Assembly: GCF_014235875.1 (NCBI RefSeq)
Contig: NZ_JACJUK010000003.1
Span: 372,001 to 436,000 of the forward strand
Direction of reading: 5' to 3'
Length of the DNA stretch: 64,000 nt
Origin: Croceivirga lutea
GTDB taxonomy: Bacteria > Bacteroidota > Bacteroidia > Flavobacteriales > Flavobacteriaceae
In this document: one piece after another, positions 8,000 through 15,793 of the stretch
Layout: each line of letters starts with the position of its first letter
Position numbering within the stretch: the stretch's first letter is position 1
The notes under the pieces: generated by a model
Told to the model about the DNA's origin: nothing
What the model saw: the letters and a program-made list of their open reading frames with translations, nothing else
Database searches by the model: none
Position numbers and translations under genes: made by a program

Positions 8000-8867
8000 T
8001 TTTCTCTACAAATTCTATAATATGTTTAGCAACATTGACATTGGTAGCAGCTTCTATTCCTTTTAAGCCAGGTGAGGCATTTACTTCAATAAGAACGGGT
8101 CCATTTTTGGCTCGCATAATATCAACACCAGCGACACCCAAGCCTAAATAACGGGAGGCATCAATAGCAATTTGTTCTTCTTTTGGGGTTATTTGAACTG
8201 CTTCAGTTAATCCACCCCTATGAACATTTGACCTAAAATCGTCTAATTGGCTTTTACGTTTCATACTGGCAATTACCTTACCACCAACCACAACAATTCT
8301 CAAATCCTCTCCATTAGCCTCTTCAATATAACGTTGCATTAGAATACTAGTGTCCATTTGATAAAACGTATCTATAATTGATTTAGCTGACTTTTTACTT
8401 TCAGCGAGTATAACTCCCCTACCTTGAGTTCCTTCTTGTAATTTTATTATAACGGGTGCACCACCTAAAAGTCTAATCTGATCTTCAATGTTATACGGAT
8501 TAATTGAGAACAGGGTTTCTGGAATTGGTATACCCTTTTTTGCCATTATTTGAAGTGTTGTGGCCTTGTTTCTTGCTCTTGTAATACCAAGCGCTCTAGC
8601 GCTGCTGTAGACACCATTCATTTCAAATTGCTTCACTATAGCAGCACCATGTTTAGTTACCTTGTTACCAATACGTGGAATTACCGCATCAAATTCATTG
8701 GTGATATCTTCTTCACCTAAAAAAATTTTAGGATTACCATCACCAAGTTTAACAGAGCACTTTGTATGATCAATCAACTCTACAAAATGTCCTAAATTTT
8801 CAGCTTCTTTAGCAATTCTTCTTGTAGAATGAACACCTAAACTAACCGACAGCAAAGCAATATCCAT
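7977..8867 (-). CDS. rimK: RimK-type ATP-grasp alpha-L-glutamate ligase
   Basis: A 296-aa ATP-grasp ligase. RimK of E. coli adds glutamates to the C-terminus of ribosomal protein S6; homologues can modify other acceptors. Visible features are the N-terminal pre-ATP-grasp domain (to about 95), the ATP-binding lysine and glycine loop (VIIKLQEGTQGRG) and the Mg-binding end (VLIEVNASPGLKGIE). It is the usual length. Upstream, TTTTG and TATCTTAA separated by 18 bases on the minus strand form a possible promoter (8877-8907). It is followed by an overlapping AstE/AspA gene rather than the RimB protease of some proteobacteria. S6 as the acceptor is not demonstrated. Confidence 0.85.
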   Translation of the reverse strand: MDIALLSVSLGVHSTRRIAKEAENLGHFVELIDHTKCSVKLGDGNPKIFLGEEDITNEFDAVIPRIGNKVTKHGAAIVKQFEMNGVYSSARALGITRARNKATTLQIMAKKGIPIPETLFSINPYNIEDQIRLLGGAPVIIKLQEGTQGRGVILAESKKSAKSIIDTFYQMDTSILMQRYIEEANGEDLRIVVVGGKVIASMKRKSQLDDFRSNVHRGGLTEAVQITPKEEQIAIDASRYLGLGVAGVDIMRAKNGPVLIEVNASPGLKGIEAATNVNVAKHIIEFVEKNALRKRK

Positions 8868-8876
8868 TGAAATAAA

Positions 8877-8907
8877 TTAAGATAGATTTTTCTAATATCG
8901 GGCAAAA
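8877..8907 (-). promoter_or_regulatory. Possible promoter for rimK
   Basis: On the minus strand TTTTG, an 18-base spacer and TATCTTAA end 9 bases before the rimK ATG. The -7 element matches TAnnTTTG at 6 of 8 positions, so this is a moderate prediction. Confidence 0.35.
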
Positions 8908-9043
8908 TAATGGTTATAAAAATCTTTAACTTTTTAATAACCCTTTTTGTTCAACATTTTAAACGATTTAATAAGGTTTTAAAAACATTATTGAAACAAT
9001 TCTTGAATCTTCCTTAAAACCTTTCTAAATAGTAGCAATTGAG

Positions 9044-9074
9044 TTGTTAATGATTTAGCTGTGCCGTAAATTTG
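9044..9074 (+). promoter_or_regulatory. Promoter of the sdhCAB operon
   Basis: TTG at 9044-9046, a 20-base spacer and TAAATTTG at 9067-9074 match the Bacteroidota consensus TTG-N(17-23)-TAnnTTTG exactly. It lies 18 bases before the sdhC ATG. The 225-base gap between rimK and sdhC is otherwise A/T-rich with no ORF or RNA gene that I can see. Confidence 0.7.
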
Positions 9075-9092
9075 TAATAAAACCAACTACTA

Positions 9093-9761
9093 ATGAGTGG
9101 ATTGATTAAATCATCGCTGGCCAGAAAAGTAGTAATGGCGTTGTCTGGACTATTTCTGGTCGTTTTTCTTACACAACATTTTGTTATCAACTTTACTTCT
9201 GTAATTGCACCAGAAACCTTTAATGAGTGGTCACACTTTATGGGTTACAACCCGCTGGTTCAGTTTGTATTACAACCTATCTTAATTGGTGGGGTAGTAA
9301 TACATTTTATTATGGGTTTTGTTTTAGAAATTCAGAATAAAAAAGCAAGAGGTATTGGTTATGCAAAATATAATGGAGGTGCAAATGCACCATGGACTTC
9401 TAGAAACATGATTATAACTGGTGCAGTTGTACTAGCATTTTTAGGATTACACTTTTATGATTTCTGGGTTCATGAAATGGATTACAAATACGTATCTGGT
9501 TTAGCAGAAGACCCAACGCGCTATCATGAAGAAACTGTAGAAAAGTTCGCGCCATTCTGGAGAACAGTTATTTACGTAATTTCATTTGTGCTACTTAGTA
9601 TGCACTTATGGCACGGATTTAACTCTTCGTTCCAAACTATGGGTGTAAACAACAAGTATTCACCTGCTATTAAAACGATTACTAAACTATTTTCGGTGAT
9701 AATACCATTAGGCTTCATCTTTATTGCCTTATATCATCACCTTAACCCAATAACACACTAA
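9093..9761 (+). CDS. sdhC: Succinate dehydrogenase cytochrome b subunit (B-type)
   Basis: Single membrane anchor of a B-type succinate:quinone oxidoreductase (complex II), which passes electrons from succinate to menaquinone through di-haem cytochrome b. At 222 aa with five hydrophobic helices it fits the Bacteroidota form, where one SdhC replaces the separate SdhC/SdhD. Histidines inside or at the ends of helices ([44 protein letters not shown]) supply candidate haem ligands. It is the first gene of sdhCAB, 2 bases upstream of sdhA, behind a strong promoter. Confidence 0.93.
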   Translation: MSGLIKSSLARKVVMALSGLFLVVFLTQHFVINFTSVIAPETFNEWSHFMGYNPLVQFVLQPILIGGVVIHFIMGFVLEIQNKKARGIGYAKYNGGANAPWTSRNMIITGAVVLAFLGLHFYDFWVHEMDYKYVSGLAEDPTRYHEETVEKFAPFWRTVIYVISFVLLSMHLWHGFNSSFQTMGVNNKYSPAIKTITKLFSVIIPLGFIFIALYHHLNPITH

Positions 9762-9763
9762 AG

Positions 9764-11767
9764 ATGGGAGTATTGGAATCAAAAGTACCTAGCGGTCCAT
9801 TGGCCGAAAAATGGGACAAGCATAAAAACGAAATTAACCTAGTAAATCCGGCTAACAAACGTAACATTGATGTTATCATAGTTGGGACTGGACTTGCTGG
9901 TGGTGCCGCCGCTGCTACGCTAGCAGAATTAGGTTACAACGTTAAAACATTTTGCTATCAAGACTCACCTAGACGAGCACACTCTATTGCTGCTCAAGGT
10001 GGTATTAATGCTGCAAAAAATTATCAAGGAGATGGCGATAGTGCTTACCGTCTTTTTTACGACACCATAAAAGGTGGAGACTATAGGTCAAGAGAAGCTA
10101 ACGTATATAGATTAGCACAAGAATCTGTCAACATTATTGACCAATGCGTTGCGCAAGGTGTACCCTTTGCTCGTGAATATGGTGGTTTGCTAGACAACCG
10201 TTCTTTTGGTGGAGTTTTAGTTTCTAGAACATTCTATGCAAAAGGGCAAACTGGTCAACAATTATTACTTGGCGCCTACTCAGCCATGAACCGTCAAATT
10301 AATCGCGGTAAAATAAAGGCTTACAATCGCCATGAAATGCTAGATTTAGTGCTCGTAGACGGTAAAGCCCGAGGAATAATTGCTAGAGATTTGGTAAGTG
10401 GTGAAATTCAAAGACATTCTGCACATGCCGTGGTTTTAGCAACCGGAGGTTATGGTAATGTGTTTTTTCTTTCCACCAATGCTATGGGTAGTAATGTAAT
10501 GGCTTCTTGGAGAGCGCACAGAAGAGGAGCTTTCTTTGCCAATCCGTGTTTCACACAAATTCACCCAACGTGTATTCCTGTTTCTGGCGAACATCAATCA
10601 AAATTAACGTTGATGTCCGAGTCTTTACGAAATGATGGTCGGATCTGGGTTCCAAAGAAAAAAGAAGACGCTGTAGCTATTAGAGAAGGCAGATTAAAAC
10701 CTACTGAGCTAGCTGAAGAGGATAGAGATTATTACTTGGAAAGAAGATATCCAGCCTTTGGTAACTTAGTACCAAGAGATGTTGCTTCTAGAGCAGCTAA
10801 AGAACGTTGTGATGCTGGTTTTGGTGTAAACAAAACTGGTGAAGCTGTTTACTTAGACTTCTCTGCGGCAATTATGCGTTACGGTAAAGAGAAAGCCTTG
10901 ACTTCTGGAATAAAAAATCCTGATGAGGCCACCATTAAAAAACTTGGTGAAGAAATCATTGAAGCAAAATATGGTAACCTTTTTCAGATGTATGAAAAAA
11001 TTGTAGACCAAAATCCATATAAAACCCCAATGATGATTTATCCAGCAGTACACTATACTATGGGTGGATTATGGGTAGATTACAATTTACAGACAACAAT
11101 ACCTGGATGTTATTCTGCTGGAGAGGCTAATTTTAGTGATCATGGAGCAAATAGATTAGGAGCTTCAGCTTTAATGCAAGGTTTAGCTGATGGTTACTTT
11201 GTTTTACCATACACTATAGGGGATTATCTTTCAGATGATATTAGAACAGGACCAATTTCTACTGAATCTTCTGAATTTGAACAGGCAGAAAAAGATGTTC
11301 AAGAAAGAATATCAAAGCTTATGTCAGGATCCGGACAAAATTCTGTTGATTATTACCACAAAAAATTAGGAAAAATTATGTGGAATAAATGCGGAATGGC
11401 TAGAAATGAACAAGGGTTAAAAGAAGCTATCAACGAGATTTCAGAATTACGTAAAGACTTCTGGGAAAATGTAAAAGTGCCTGGTTCTTCTGAAGGAAAA
11501 AATCAAGAACTTGAAAAGGCAGGTAGAGTTGCAGATTTCTTAGAATTAGGAGAATTATTTGCAAAAGATGCTCTTACTAGAAACGAATCTTGCGGTGGAC
11601 ACTTTAGAGAAGAGTATCAAACTCCTGAAGGTGAAGCGTTACGTGACGATGAAAATTTCAAATTTGTTTCTGCATGGGAGTATAAAGGTGAACCTAAAGA
11701 CGCTGTTTTACATAAAGAAGATTTGGTTTACGAAAACATTGAATTGAAAACAAGATCTTATAAATAA
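9764..11767 (+). CDS. sdhA: Succinate dehydrogenase/fumarate reductase flavoprotein subunit
   Basis: Catalytic FAD subunit of complex II that oxidises succinate to fumarate. The dinucleotide-binding motif is [18 protein letters not shown] (about 41-58) and the FAD-linking histidine is in [11 protein letters not shown] (about 90-100). Substrate-binding stretches include [14 protein letters not shown] and [11 protein letters not shown], and the C-terminal capping region carries [12 protein letters not shown]. At 667 aa it has the length of the B-type Bacteroidota enzyme. It is flanked tightly by sdhC (2 bases) and sdhB (5 bases). Confidence 0.97.
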   Translation: MGVLESKVPSGPLAEKWDKHKNEINLVNPANKRNIDVIIVGTGLAGGAAAATLAELGYNVKTFCYQDSPRRAHSIAAQGGINAAKNYQGDGDSAYRLFYDTIKGGDYRSREANVYRLAQESVNIIDQCVAQGVPFAREYGGLLDNRSFGGVLVSRTFYAKGQTGQQLLLGAYSAMNRQINRGKIKAYNRHEMLDLVLVDGKARGIIARDLVSGEIQRHSAHAVVLATGGYGNVFFLSTNAMGSNVMASWRAHRRGAFFANPCFTQIHPTCIPVSGEHQSKLTLMSESLRNDGRIWVPKKKEDAVAIREGRLKPTELAEEDRDYYLERRYPAFGNLVPRDVASRAAKERCDAGFGVNKTGEAVYLDFSAAIMRYGKEKALTSGIKNPDEATIKKLGEEIIEAKYGNLFQMYEKIVDQNPYKTPMMIYPAVHYTMGGLWVDYNLQTTIPGCYSAGEANFSDHGANRLGASALMQGLADGYFVLPYTIGDYLSDDIRTGPISTESSEFEQAEKDVQERISKLMSGSGQNSVDYYHKKLGKIMWNKCGMARNEQGLKEAINEISELRKDFWENVKVPGSSEGKNQELEKAGRVADFLELGELFAKDALTRNESCGGHFREEYQTPEGEALRDDENFKFVSAWEYKGEPKDAVLHKEDLVYENIELKTRSYK

Positions 11768-11772
11768 TTGCT

Positions 11773-12519
11773 ATGAAATTATTTTTAAAAATATGGAGAC
11801 AAGCTAATGCAAACTCCAAAGGAAAGTTTACTGAATATACCTTAGATGGTATTGAAGGAGATATGTCTTTTCTTGAAATGCTAGATATCTTAAATGAAGA
11901 TTTAATTGCAAAAAGTGAAGAGCCAGTTGAATTTGATCACGACTGTAGAGAAGGTATCTGCGGAATGTGCTCTTTGCAAATTAATGGCGAACCTCATGGA
12001 CCGGATAGAGGTGTAACTACTTGTCAGTTACACATGAGAAGATTTAGTGATGGTGATACTATCGTAATTGAACCATTTAGAGCAAAAGCATTTCCTGTAA
12101 TTAAAGATTTAATTGTAGATAGAAGTGCTTTTGATAGGATTCAACAAGCAGGAGGTTATGTATCTGTGAACACTTCAGGTAATACAATCGACGCTAATGC
12201 AATTCCTATTGAAAAAGAAAATGCTGACAATGCATTTAATGCAGCAGCGTGTATAGGTTGTGGAGCATGTGTAGCGGCTTGTAAAAATGCCAGTGCTATG
12301 TTATTTACCTCAGCCAAAGTATCACAATACGCTTTATTACCGCAAGGACAAGTTGAGGCAACAGATCGTGTAATGAGTATGGTAAAACAAATGGACCTTG
12401 AAGGATTTGGCAACTGTACAAATACAGGGGCTTGTGAAGTAGAATGCCCTAAAGGCATCTCACTCGAGAATATTGCTCGAATGAATCGAGAGTATTATGC
12501 CGCAAGCATTAAAGGATAA
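11773..12519 (+). CDS. sdhB: Succinate dehydrogenase iron-sulfur subunit
   Basis: A 248-aa subunit that carries electrons from SdhA to SdhC. The N-terminal plant-type [2Fe-2S] domain shows C58, C63, C66 and C84 ([10 protein letters not shown]). The C-terminal ferredoxin domain shows C160, C163, C166 and C170 ([11 protein letters not shown]) with C215, C221 and C225 ([11 protein letters not shown]), the set needed for [4Fe-4S] and [3Fe-4S] centres. It is the last gene of sdhCAB; a strong terminator begins 7 bases after the stop. Confidence 0.97.
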   Translation: MKLFLKIWRQANANSKGKFTEYTLDGIEGDMSFLEMLDILNEDLIAKSEEPVEFDHDCREGICGMCSLQINGEPHGPDRGVTTCQLHMRRFSDGDTIVIEPFRAKAFPVIKDLIVDRSAFDRIQQAGGYVSVNTSGNTIDANAIPIEKENADNAFNAAACIGCGACVAACKNASAMLFTSAKVSQYALLPQGQVEATDRVMSMVKQMDLEGFGNCTNTGACEVECPKGISLENIARMNREYYAASIKG

Positions 12520-12525
12520 TTTTTT

Positions 12526-12556
12526 AAAACCCTAATCAAATTGATTAGGGTTTTTT
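12526..12556 (+). terminator. Intrinsic terminator of sdhCAB
   Basis: AAAACCCTAATCAA and TTGATTAGGGTTTT are perfect reverse complements separated by one base, giving a stem of at least 11 bp once a loop is allowed, followed by a T run. A-T symmetry lets it work in both directions. Confidence 0.9.
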
Positions 12557-12567
12557 ATTTTTATTCT

Positions 12568-13227
12568 ATGTACAGCAAACTTCCCCTTTTTTTACTTCTG
12601 TTTATTTTCGTGAAATTTAGTTCTGCGCAATTAGACTCTAATTCCGTTTTAGGAATTCCAACTGCTACATTAGCACAAATAAATAGTGTTACTGGTGCGC
12701 AAGAAGGAGCAATTGCTTATGCCTCTGACACTGATAAAGTATATAAATTCAATGGTACCTCCTGGGAAGAATTAGCTAATAACAACAATGCTTCTGTTTA
12801 TTTAGGAGTATTAGTTCTAAACGCTACAGGTAATCAAACCATTACTGGCTTACCATTTCAACCTACTCAAATTAGCTTTGTTGCTCATGCCAATGTAGAA
12901 ACTTTGAATCTTAACTCTGATAATGGTACCAGAAATAATGAGACCGGTCTGCCAAATTCCTTTGGAACCTCTACTGGTTTTGCCAGAAACGATGGTGGAA
13001 CTATTATACAACAAAGTATTTATGTGGGTGGCTCGGGTAATTCTATTAATGACATTTCTAGATATGCTTCTAGCGCCCATTGTGTAGGAATAAGATACGG
13101 TAATCAAAACGGTGATAACTTAGGTATTACTTCTGCTAGTCTATTATCTTTTAATGTTGATGGATTTACACTGAACGTTGACAGTCTTGCAGATAATGTT
13201 GTAGTGCTTTTTAAAGCTTTTGATTAA
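12568..13227 (+). CDS. Secreted beta-rich protein of unknown function
   Basis: A 219-aa exported protein starting at ATG 12568; an in-frame TTG at 12541 lies inside the sdh terminator and is rejected. A signal peptide spans about 1-20 (ending SSAQ). Next comes a short module (AQINSVTGAQEGAIAYASD...VYKFNGTSWEE) seen in many flavobacterial surface proteins, then a C-terminal domain of regular beta pattern (NQTITGLPFQPTQISFVAH to NVDSLADNVVVLFKAF) that recalls C-terminal domains of phage tail or fibre proteins. The terminator stem ends only 11 bases before the ATG, so expression must come from read-through or a promoter overlapping the hairpin. I do not recognise a named family. Confidence 0.65.
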   Translation: MYSKLPLFLLLFIFVKFSSAQLDSNSVLGIPTATLAQINSVTGAQEGAIAYASDTDKVYKFNGTSWEELANNNNASVYLGVLVLNATGNQTITGLPFQPTQISFVAHANVETLNLNSDNGTRNNETGLPNSFGTSTGFARNDGGTIIQQSIYVGGSGNSINDISRYASSAHCVGIRYGNQNGDNLGITSASLLSFNVDGFTLNVDSLADNVVVLFKAFD

Positions 13228-13244
13228 CCCTATACTACACATAA

Positions 13245-13760
13245 TCATAAATCTAATCTCATTAACCAATCAGTTTGTTTATCTGTACCTATCCAATACG
13301 GATGTGTTCCTATCTTATAAAAGCCTTTATTTTCGTAAAAATTAATTGCCCTTAAATTAACCTCCCATACACCAAGCCATAAATAGCCTTTTTTAAGGTT
13401 TTTAGCGATGTTTTTTACCTCTTCAAGTAAAAGACTACCAAATCCTCTATTTTGAAATTCTGATAGTACATAAATTCGTTCCAACTCAATTCCTTTGTCC
13501 TCTTTAAACTCATTTTGATTATCCAAAATATTAAGTTTAAAATAACCAACAATCTCATTTTTACTTAAAGCGAAGTAAAACATTGAATTAAGAGAGCTCA
13601 ATTCTTTAAGCAACTGTTCTATACTAAAAGCTTGATTTATATAAACCCTAAAGTCTTCAGGATTATTTTGCGCTTTAAAAGCGCTTTTAAATGTACCTAC
13701 ACTGATATTTTTTAGTGTGTGAATATCTGCTAGTGAACATTTTCTAAACGCCAATTCCAT
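13245..13760 (-). CDS. GNAT family N-acetyltransferase
   Basis: A 171-aa acetyl-CoA-dependent acyltransferase. GNAT motif A is visible as the strand IYVLSEFQNRGFGSLLLEE with the Q/R-x-x-G-x-G pyrophosphate loop (QNRGFG, about 112-117), followed by LWLGVWEVNLRAINFYENKGF (motif B). The N-terminal half (TFKSAFKAQNNPEDFRVYINQAF) resembles spermidine/PaiA-like acetyltransferases, but the acceptor cannot be assigned. It is transcribed alone; a bidirectional terminator hairpin lies 20 bases upstream of its start, which isolates it from the upstream small ORFs. Confidence 0.85.
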   Translation of the reverse strand: MELAFRKCSLADIHTLKNISVGTFKSAFKAQNNPEDFRVYINQAFSIEQLLKELSSLNSMFYFALSKNEIVGYFKLNILDNQNEFKEDKGIELERIYVLSEFQNRGFGSLLLEEVKNIAKNLKKGYLWLGVWEVNLRAINFYENKGFYKIGTHPYWIGTDKQTDWLMRLDL

Positions 13761-13779
13761 CTTACAAATGTATTGAACA

Positions 13780-13817
13780 AAAAAAGGGATAAAACAGAAA
13801 CGTTTTACCCCTTTTTT
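13780..13817. terminator. Bidirectional terminator hairpin
   Basis: AAAAAAGGGATAAAAC, a six-base loop and GTTTTACCCCTTTTTT pair over 16 positions with one A/C mismatch. A runs before and T runs after make it usable on both strands. On the minus strand it follows the stop of the decayed ORF at 13832. Confidence 0.75.
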
Positions 13818-13831
13818 AGTTTTGTTTATAA

Positions 13832-14059
13832 CTAAATCATAAACAGCTTTTTAAATAAATAAAAAAAGAGCTTAAAACTATTGAAGCCGCTCTTTCTATT
13901 TATTTCAACATAAGTAGGATTTGGGTAGATTTGGAATTTCATAGCTTCAAGCAATTTGGATGTTTCTAATTCACTATCTAAAACTACTTTTAAACTAAGA
14001 TTCTTCCAATTATATGTTGTCTAAGAATAACTCAATGTTGTCAAAAAAGTTAAATGCAT
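13832..14059 (-). pseudogene. Decayed short coding sequence
   Basis: On the minus strand an ATG at 14059 starts 12 codons and meets a TAG (14021-14023). The same frame then stays open for 62 codons to a TAG at 13832, with protein-like content (KVVLDSELETSKLLEAMKF, FQIYPNPTYVEINRKSGF). A neighbouring frame reads NAFNFFDNIELFLDNI before stopping just where the main frame opens, so a frameshift is as likely as a nonsense mutation. The frame ends 15 bases before a terminator. It could also be a functional 36-aa ORF from the internal ATG at 13942. No family recognised. Confidence 0.4.
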
Positions 14060-14088
14060 TTTATCGATATAAAATAACCGTTTATCGA
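14060..14088. repeat. Pair of TTTATCGA direct repeats, 21 bp apart
   Basis: TTTATCGA occurs at 14060-14067 and again at 14081-14088, exactly two helical turns apart, just upstream of the decayed ORF on the minus strand. The second copy is embedded in ACCGTTTAT, which resembles LytTR-type half sites. It may be an operator for a lost or neighbouring regulator; the binding protein is not known. Confidence 0.3.
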
Positions 14089-14109
14089 CAATATTTAAGG
14101 TCTAGAACT

Positions 14110-14134
14110 AAAAAAAGCTGGAAAATCCAGCTTT
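14110..14134 (-). terminator. Terminator after the 35-aa ORF
   Basis: AAAGCTGGA, an AAA loop and TCCAGCTTT form a 9-bp stem. On the minus strand it runs into a T run (the A run at 14110-14116), 33 bases after the stop of the small ORF at 14167. The plus-strand side (ATTTTG) is also mildly T-rich. Confidence 0.7.
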
Positions 14135-14166
14135 ATTTTGTTTGAGTAGTGTTGGTGGCTAATACT

Positions 14167-14274
14167 TTATATCATAAAAAGTTTTTTTACCAACATCATT
14201 ATACCGCTTAAAAAATCGTTGCGATATACCTGTATTTCTTCATCTACAGGAACTTGATTAAAGTTTGAGTTCAT
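14167..14274 (-). CDS. Possible small protein, 35 aa
   Basis: ATG at 14274 opens 35 codons with an acidic N-terminal half (NQVPVDEEIQVY) and a hydrophobic, basic C-terminus (SGIMMLVKKLFMI). The last five residues, KKLFMI without the first variable one, match the end of the decayed ORF about 300 bases away (FKKLFMI), suggesting related short genes. A dedicated terminator follows and TATCTTTT with TTG 21 bases upstream gives a weak promoter. No homologue is known to me; a leader peptide or a remnant are alternatives. Confidence 0.4.
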   Translation of the reverse strand: MNSNFNQVPVDEEIQVYRNDFLSGIMMLVKKLFMI

Positions 14275-14383
14275 GGGAACAATTTAGCAGGTTAAAAATT
14301 CTGGTTAAAAGATATTAAATCAATTGTCCATATCCCAACGTTTTGTTAAAATAAATATTGTAACAGAAAGAAAAATTTGTCCA

Positions 14384-15037
14384 CTATATTTTCATTTCAG
14401 CAATTTCTCCTGAAACTATCAATTTTCCCTCTGTGGCAGACTTAATATCATCTACAGTTACACCTGGTGCACGCTCTAATAAATGAAAGGCATTATCTTT
14501 AATTTCTAACACAGCCATATTTGTTACAATTTTTGTAACGCAGCCTACTCCTGTTAATGGCAATGAACAATTTTTAAGTAATTTGGATTGACCTGCTTTA
14601 TTGGTATGCATCATAGCTACAATAATATTTTCTGCCGAGGCTACTAAATCCATTGCCCCACCCATACCTTTTACCATTTTACCTGGTATTTTCCAATTAG
14701 CTATATCGCCATTTTCAGCAACTTCCATGGCACCTAAGATTGTTAAATCTACATGTTGTCCTCTAATCATTGCAAAACTAGTTGCTGAATCAAAAAAGGA
14801 AGCGCCGGGCAGCGTAGTTATGGTTTGTTTGCCTGCATTTATAATATCAGCGTCTTCTTCCCCATCAAAAGGAAAAGGACCCATACCTAGAACTCCATTT
14901 TCACTTTGAAATTCTACACTTATATCATCTCTAACAAAATTTGCCACCAAGGTTGGAATACCTATTCCTAAGTTCACATAAAAACCATCTTTTACCTCTT
15001 GCGCAATACGTTTTGCAATTCCGTTCTTATCAAGCAT
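14384..15037 (-). CDS. scoB: 3-oxoacid CoA-transferase subunit B
   Basis: Beta subunit (217 aa) of succinyl-CoA:3-ketoacid CoA-transferase, which moves CoA from succinyl-CoA to acetoacetate in ketone body and leucine catabolism. The catalytic glutamate is E46 in SENGVLGMG, and the glycine-rich [11 protein letters not shown] start is typical. The ATG overlaps the scoA stop by 8 bases, so the subunits are translationally coupled. It is the second and last gene of the pair. Confidence 0.93.
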   Translation of the reverse strand: MLDKNGIAKRIAQEVKDGFYVNLGIGIPTLVANFVRDDISVEFQSENGVLGMGPFPFDGEEDADIINAGKQTITTLPGASFFDSATSFAMIRGQHVDLTILGAMEVAENGDIANWKIPGKMVKGMGGAMDLVASAENIIVAMMHTNKAGQSKLLKNCSLPLTGVGCVTKIVTNMAVLEIKDNAFHLLERAPGVTVDDIKSATEGKLIVSGEIAEMKI

Positions 15038-15737
15038 TATTCTTAGTTCTTACAGTTAGTTGTTCAATTCTTTTTTCAAATTTTTCTCCTTGAAAGATAC
15101 GTTGCACAAATATTCCTGGTACATGAATTTCATTAGGATCTAGCTGCCCAGCTGGGACTAATTCTTCTACTTCAGCAACTGTAATTGTAGCCGCCCCACA
15201 CATACACGGATTAAAGTTACGAGCAGTACCTTTAAATATTAAATTGCCGGCTTCATCACCTTTCCATGCCTTAACAAATGAAAAATCTGCTTTATACGCA
15301 TGCTCTAAAACATACATTTTACCATTAAACTCTCGTGTTTCTTTGTCCTCAGCCACTTCAGTACCAAAACCTGCGGGTGTATAAAATGCAGGAAAACCAG
15401 CTTGGGCAGCTCTGCACTTTTCAGCTAAAGTGCCCTGAGGGGTAAGTTCCACATCTAACTCCCCACTTAGCATTTGACGTTCAAATTCATCATTCTCGCC
15501 TACATAAGAAGAAATCATTTTTTTGATTTGTTTTTTTTGAAGCAATAGCCCCAAACCAAAATCATCTACTCCGGCATTGTTAGAAATACAGGTAATGTTT
15601 TTTACTCCTAGTTGAACCAGTTCTTTAATTGCGTTTTCTGGGATTCCGCAAAGGCCAAACCCTCCAAGCATAAAGGTCATGCCATCTTTAACTCCATGCA
15701 AAGCATCTTGCACATTGGCCACTTTTTTATTAATCAT
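15030..15737 (-). CDS. scoA: 3-oxoacid CoA-transferase subunit A
   Basis: Alpha subunit (235 aa) of the same CoA-transferase. The CoA-binding glycine motif [13 protein letters not shown] (about 26-38) and the conserved [14 protein letters not shown] and [25 protein letters not shown] stretches are visible. It precedes scoB with an 8-base overlap. A perfect 10-bp palindrome lies 7 bases upstream of its ATG and may be an operator or a 5' UTR hairpin. Confidence 0.93.
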   Translation of the reverse strand: MINKKVANVQDALHGVKDGMTFMLGGFGLCGIPENAIKELVQLGVKNITCISNNAGVDDFGLGLLLQKKQIKKMISSYVGENDEFERQMLSGELDVELTPQGTLAEKCRAAQAGFPAFYTPAGFGTEVAEDKETREFNGKMYVLEHAYKADFSFVKAWKGDEAGNLIFKGTARNFNPCMCGAATITVAEVEELVPAGQLDPNEIHVPGIFVQRIFQGEKFEKRIEQLTVRTKNNA

Positions 15738-15743
15738 GAAATA

Positions 15744-15767
15744 TACTTTTAGTCCTTACTAAAAGTA
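15744..15767. promoter_or_regulatory. Perfect inverted repeat before scoA
   Basis: TACTTTTAGT, CCTT, ACTAAAAGTA: arms of 10 bp with no mismatch, between the PBP1A stop and the scoA ATG. No T run follows on either strand, which speaks against a standard terminator and for an operator site or structured leader. Confidence 0.45.
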
Positions 15768-15793
15768 CGAATTAAGAAGGGGAATGCTAACCT

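Noticed and set aside
12541-12567. Upstream TTG start for the secreted protein
   Set aside because: It lies inside the sdhCAB terminator and would place residues before a normal signal peptide that starts at the ATG 12568.
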